From positions 1 through 34,084 of the forward strand of contig CALXAB010000017.1 of the NCBI GenBank assembly GCA_944386175.1: a stretch of 34,084 nucleotides of DNA, read 5' to 3'. A model generated the notes under the pieces. The model had not been told where the DNA came from. It made no database searches and saw only the letters and a list, made by a program, of their open reading frames with translations. Positions 34,006-34,084 of this stretch are shown in pieces. Origin of the DNA: an uncultured Clostridia bacterium. GTDB taxonomy: Bacteria > Bacillota > Clostridia > TANB77 > CAG-508. Made by a program: the position numbers and the translations under genes. Every line of letters begins with the position of its first letter. Position 1 is the stretch's first letter.

Positions 34006-34084
34006 AAATTATTGTATGCCAAAGCACACTCAAAAATACATAGATGAAATATTTTTCTTAGTTTTAGGTTTAACTTCTTCTTTT
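34006..34084 (-). other. Region 5' of 5S rRNA at the window edge
   Basis: No 23S 3' end is recognised here. On the minus strand a frame (EEVKPKTKKNISSMYF, stop at 34030-34032) is open to the edge and could be the end of a protein gene, but 17 codons are too few to judge. A small hairpin, GTGTGC/GCATAC, spans 34015-34030. Confidence 0.2.

Noticed and set aside
34033-34084. 3' end of 23S rRNA
   Set aside because: No recognisable 23S sequence in the 79 bases before the 5S gene; the edge is too close to decide.

Overview
The window looks like chromosomal DNA from a very AT-rich, Gram-positive, anaerobic Firmicute of the class Clostridia, probably gut-associated. The evidence is strong A/T bias, AGGAGG-type ribosome binding sites, TTG starts, a ferredoxin-linked four-subunit 2-oxoacid oxidoreductase, rubredoxins, and Bacillus/Clostridium-type gene orders (holB-ricT; rpmG-secE-nusG-rplK-rplA-rplJ-rplL). 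No species can be named from sequence alone. Most of it is ordinary core genome. I found no CRISPR array, prophage, tRNA gene or complete insertion sequence.

Layout. 1-780: a gene remnant and a promoter. 787-3888: porGDAB operon (pyruvate/2-oxoacid:ferredoxin oxidoreductase). 3891-4065: a compound of inverted GGGGACG repeats. 4088-4777: membrane-anchored J-domain protein. 4870-11316 (minus): a 2148-residue surface protein with six Cna-B-like and ten MucBP-like repeats. 11639-12748: YbhN/LPG-synthase-type membrane protein. 13036-14427: asnS behind a consensus promoter and a short hairpin leader. 14494-15132: membrane coiled-coil protein with a Cys/His C-terminal module. 15258-16037 (minus): REP-associated tyrosine transposase (RAYT) flanked by short palindromes. 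16330-19930 (minus): operon ppaC-lepB-holB-ricT-ferredoxin from a consensus promoter. 20235-21152 (minus): Hsp33. 21242-23314 (minus): rpiB, a TagO/WecA-type transferase fused to a rubredoxin domain, a free rubredoxin and a gene relic. 23462-24251 (plus): rpsT and a small membrane protein. 24255-24460: a second repeat compound with a perfect 58-bp inverted repeat. 24463-27934 (minus): gatCAB. 28201-31875 (minus): rplL, rplJ, L10 leader, rplA, rplK, nusG, secE, rpmG. 32039-33599 (minus): flavin-reductase-like protein and an unrecognised protein. 33889-34005 (minus): 5S rRNA.

The most unusual signal is a dispersed set of short imperfect palindromes sharing a GGGACG core. They form at least three stem families (AGGGATT, TGCCAAA, and GGGACGTTCC...CCCGAAAAT). 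They lie almost immediately behind stop codons, mostly on the coding strand of the preceding gene, and occur as single units or as head-to-head pairs. One RAYT-type HUH nuclease gene is bracketed by two of them. This resembles the REP/REPIN-RAYT systems known from proteobacteria, here in a low-GC Firmicute. The second notable item is the covalent fusion of a polyprenyl-phosphate sugar-phosphate transferase to rubredoxin, with a free paralogous rubredoxin gene directly downstream.
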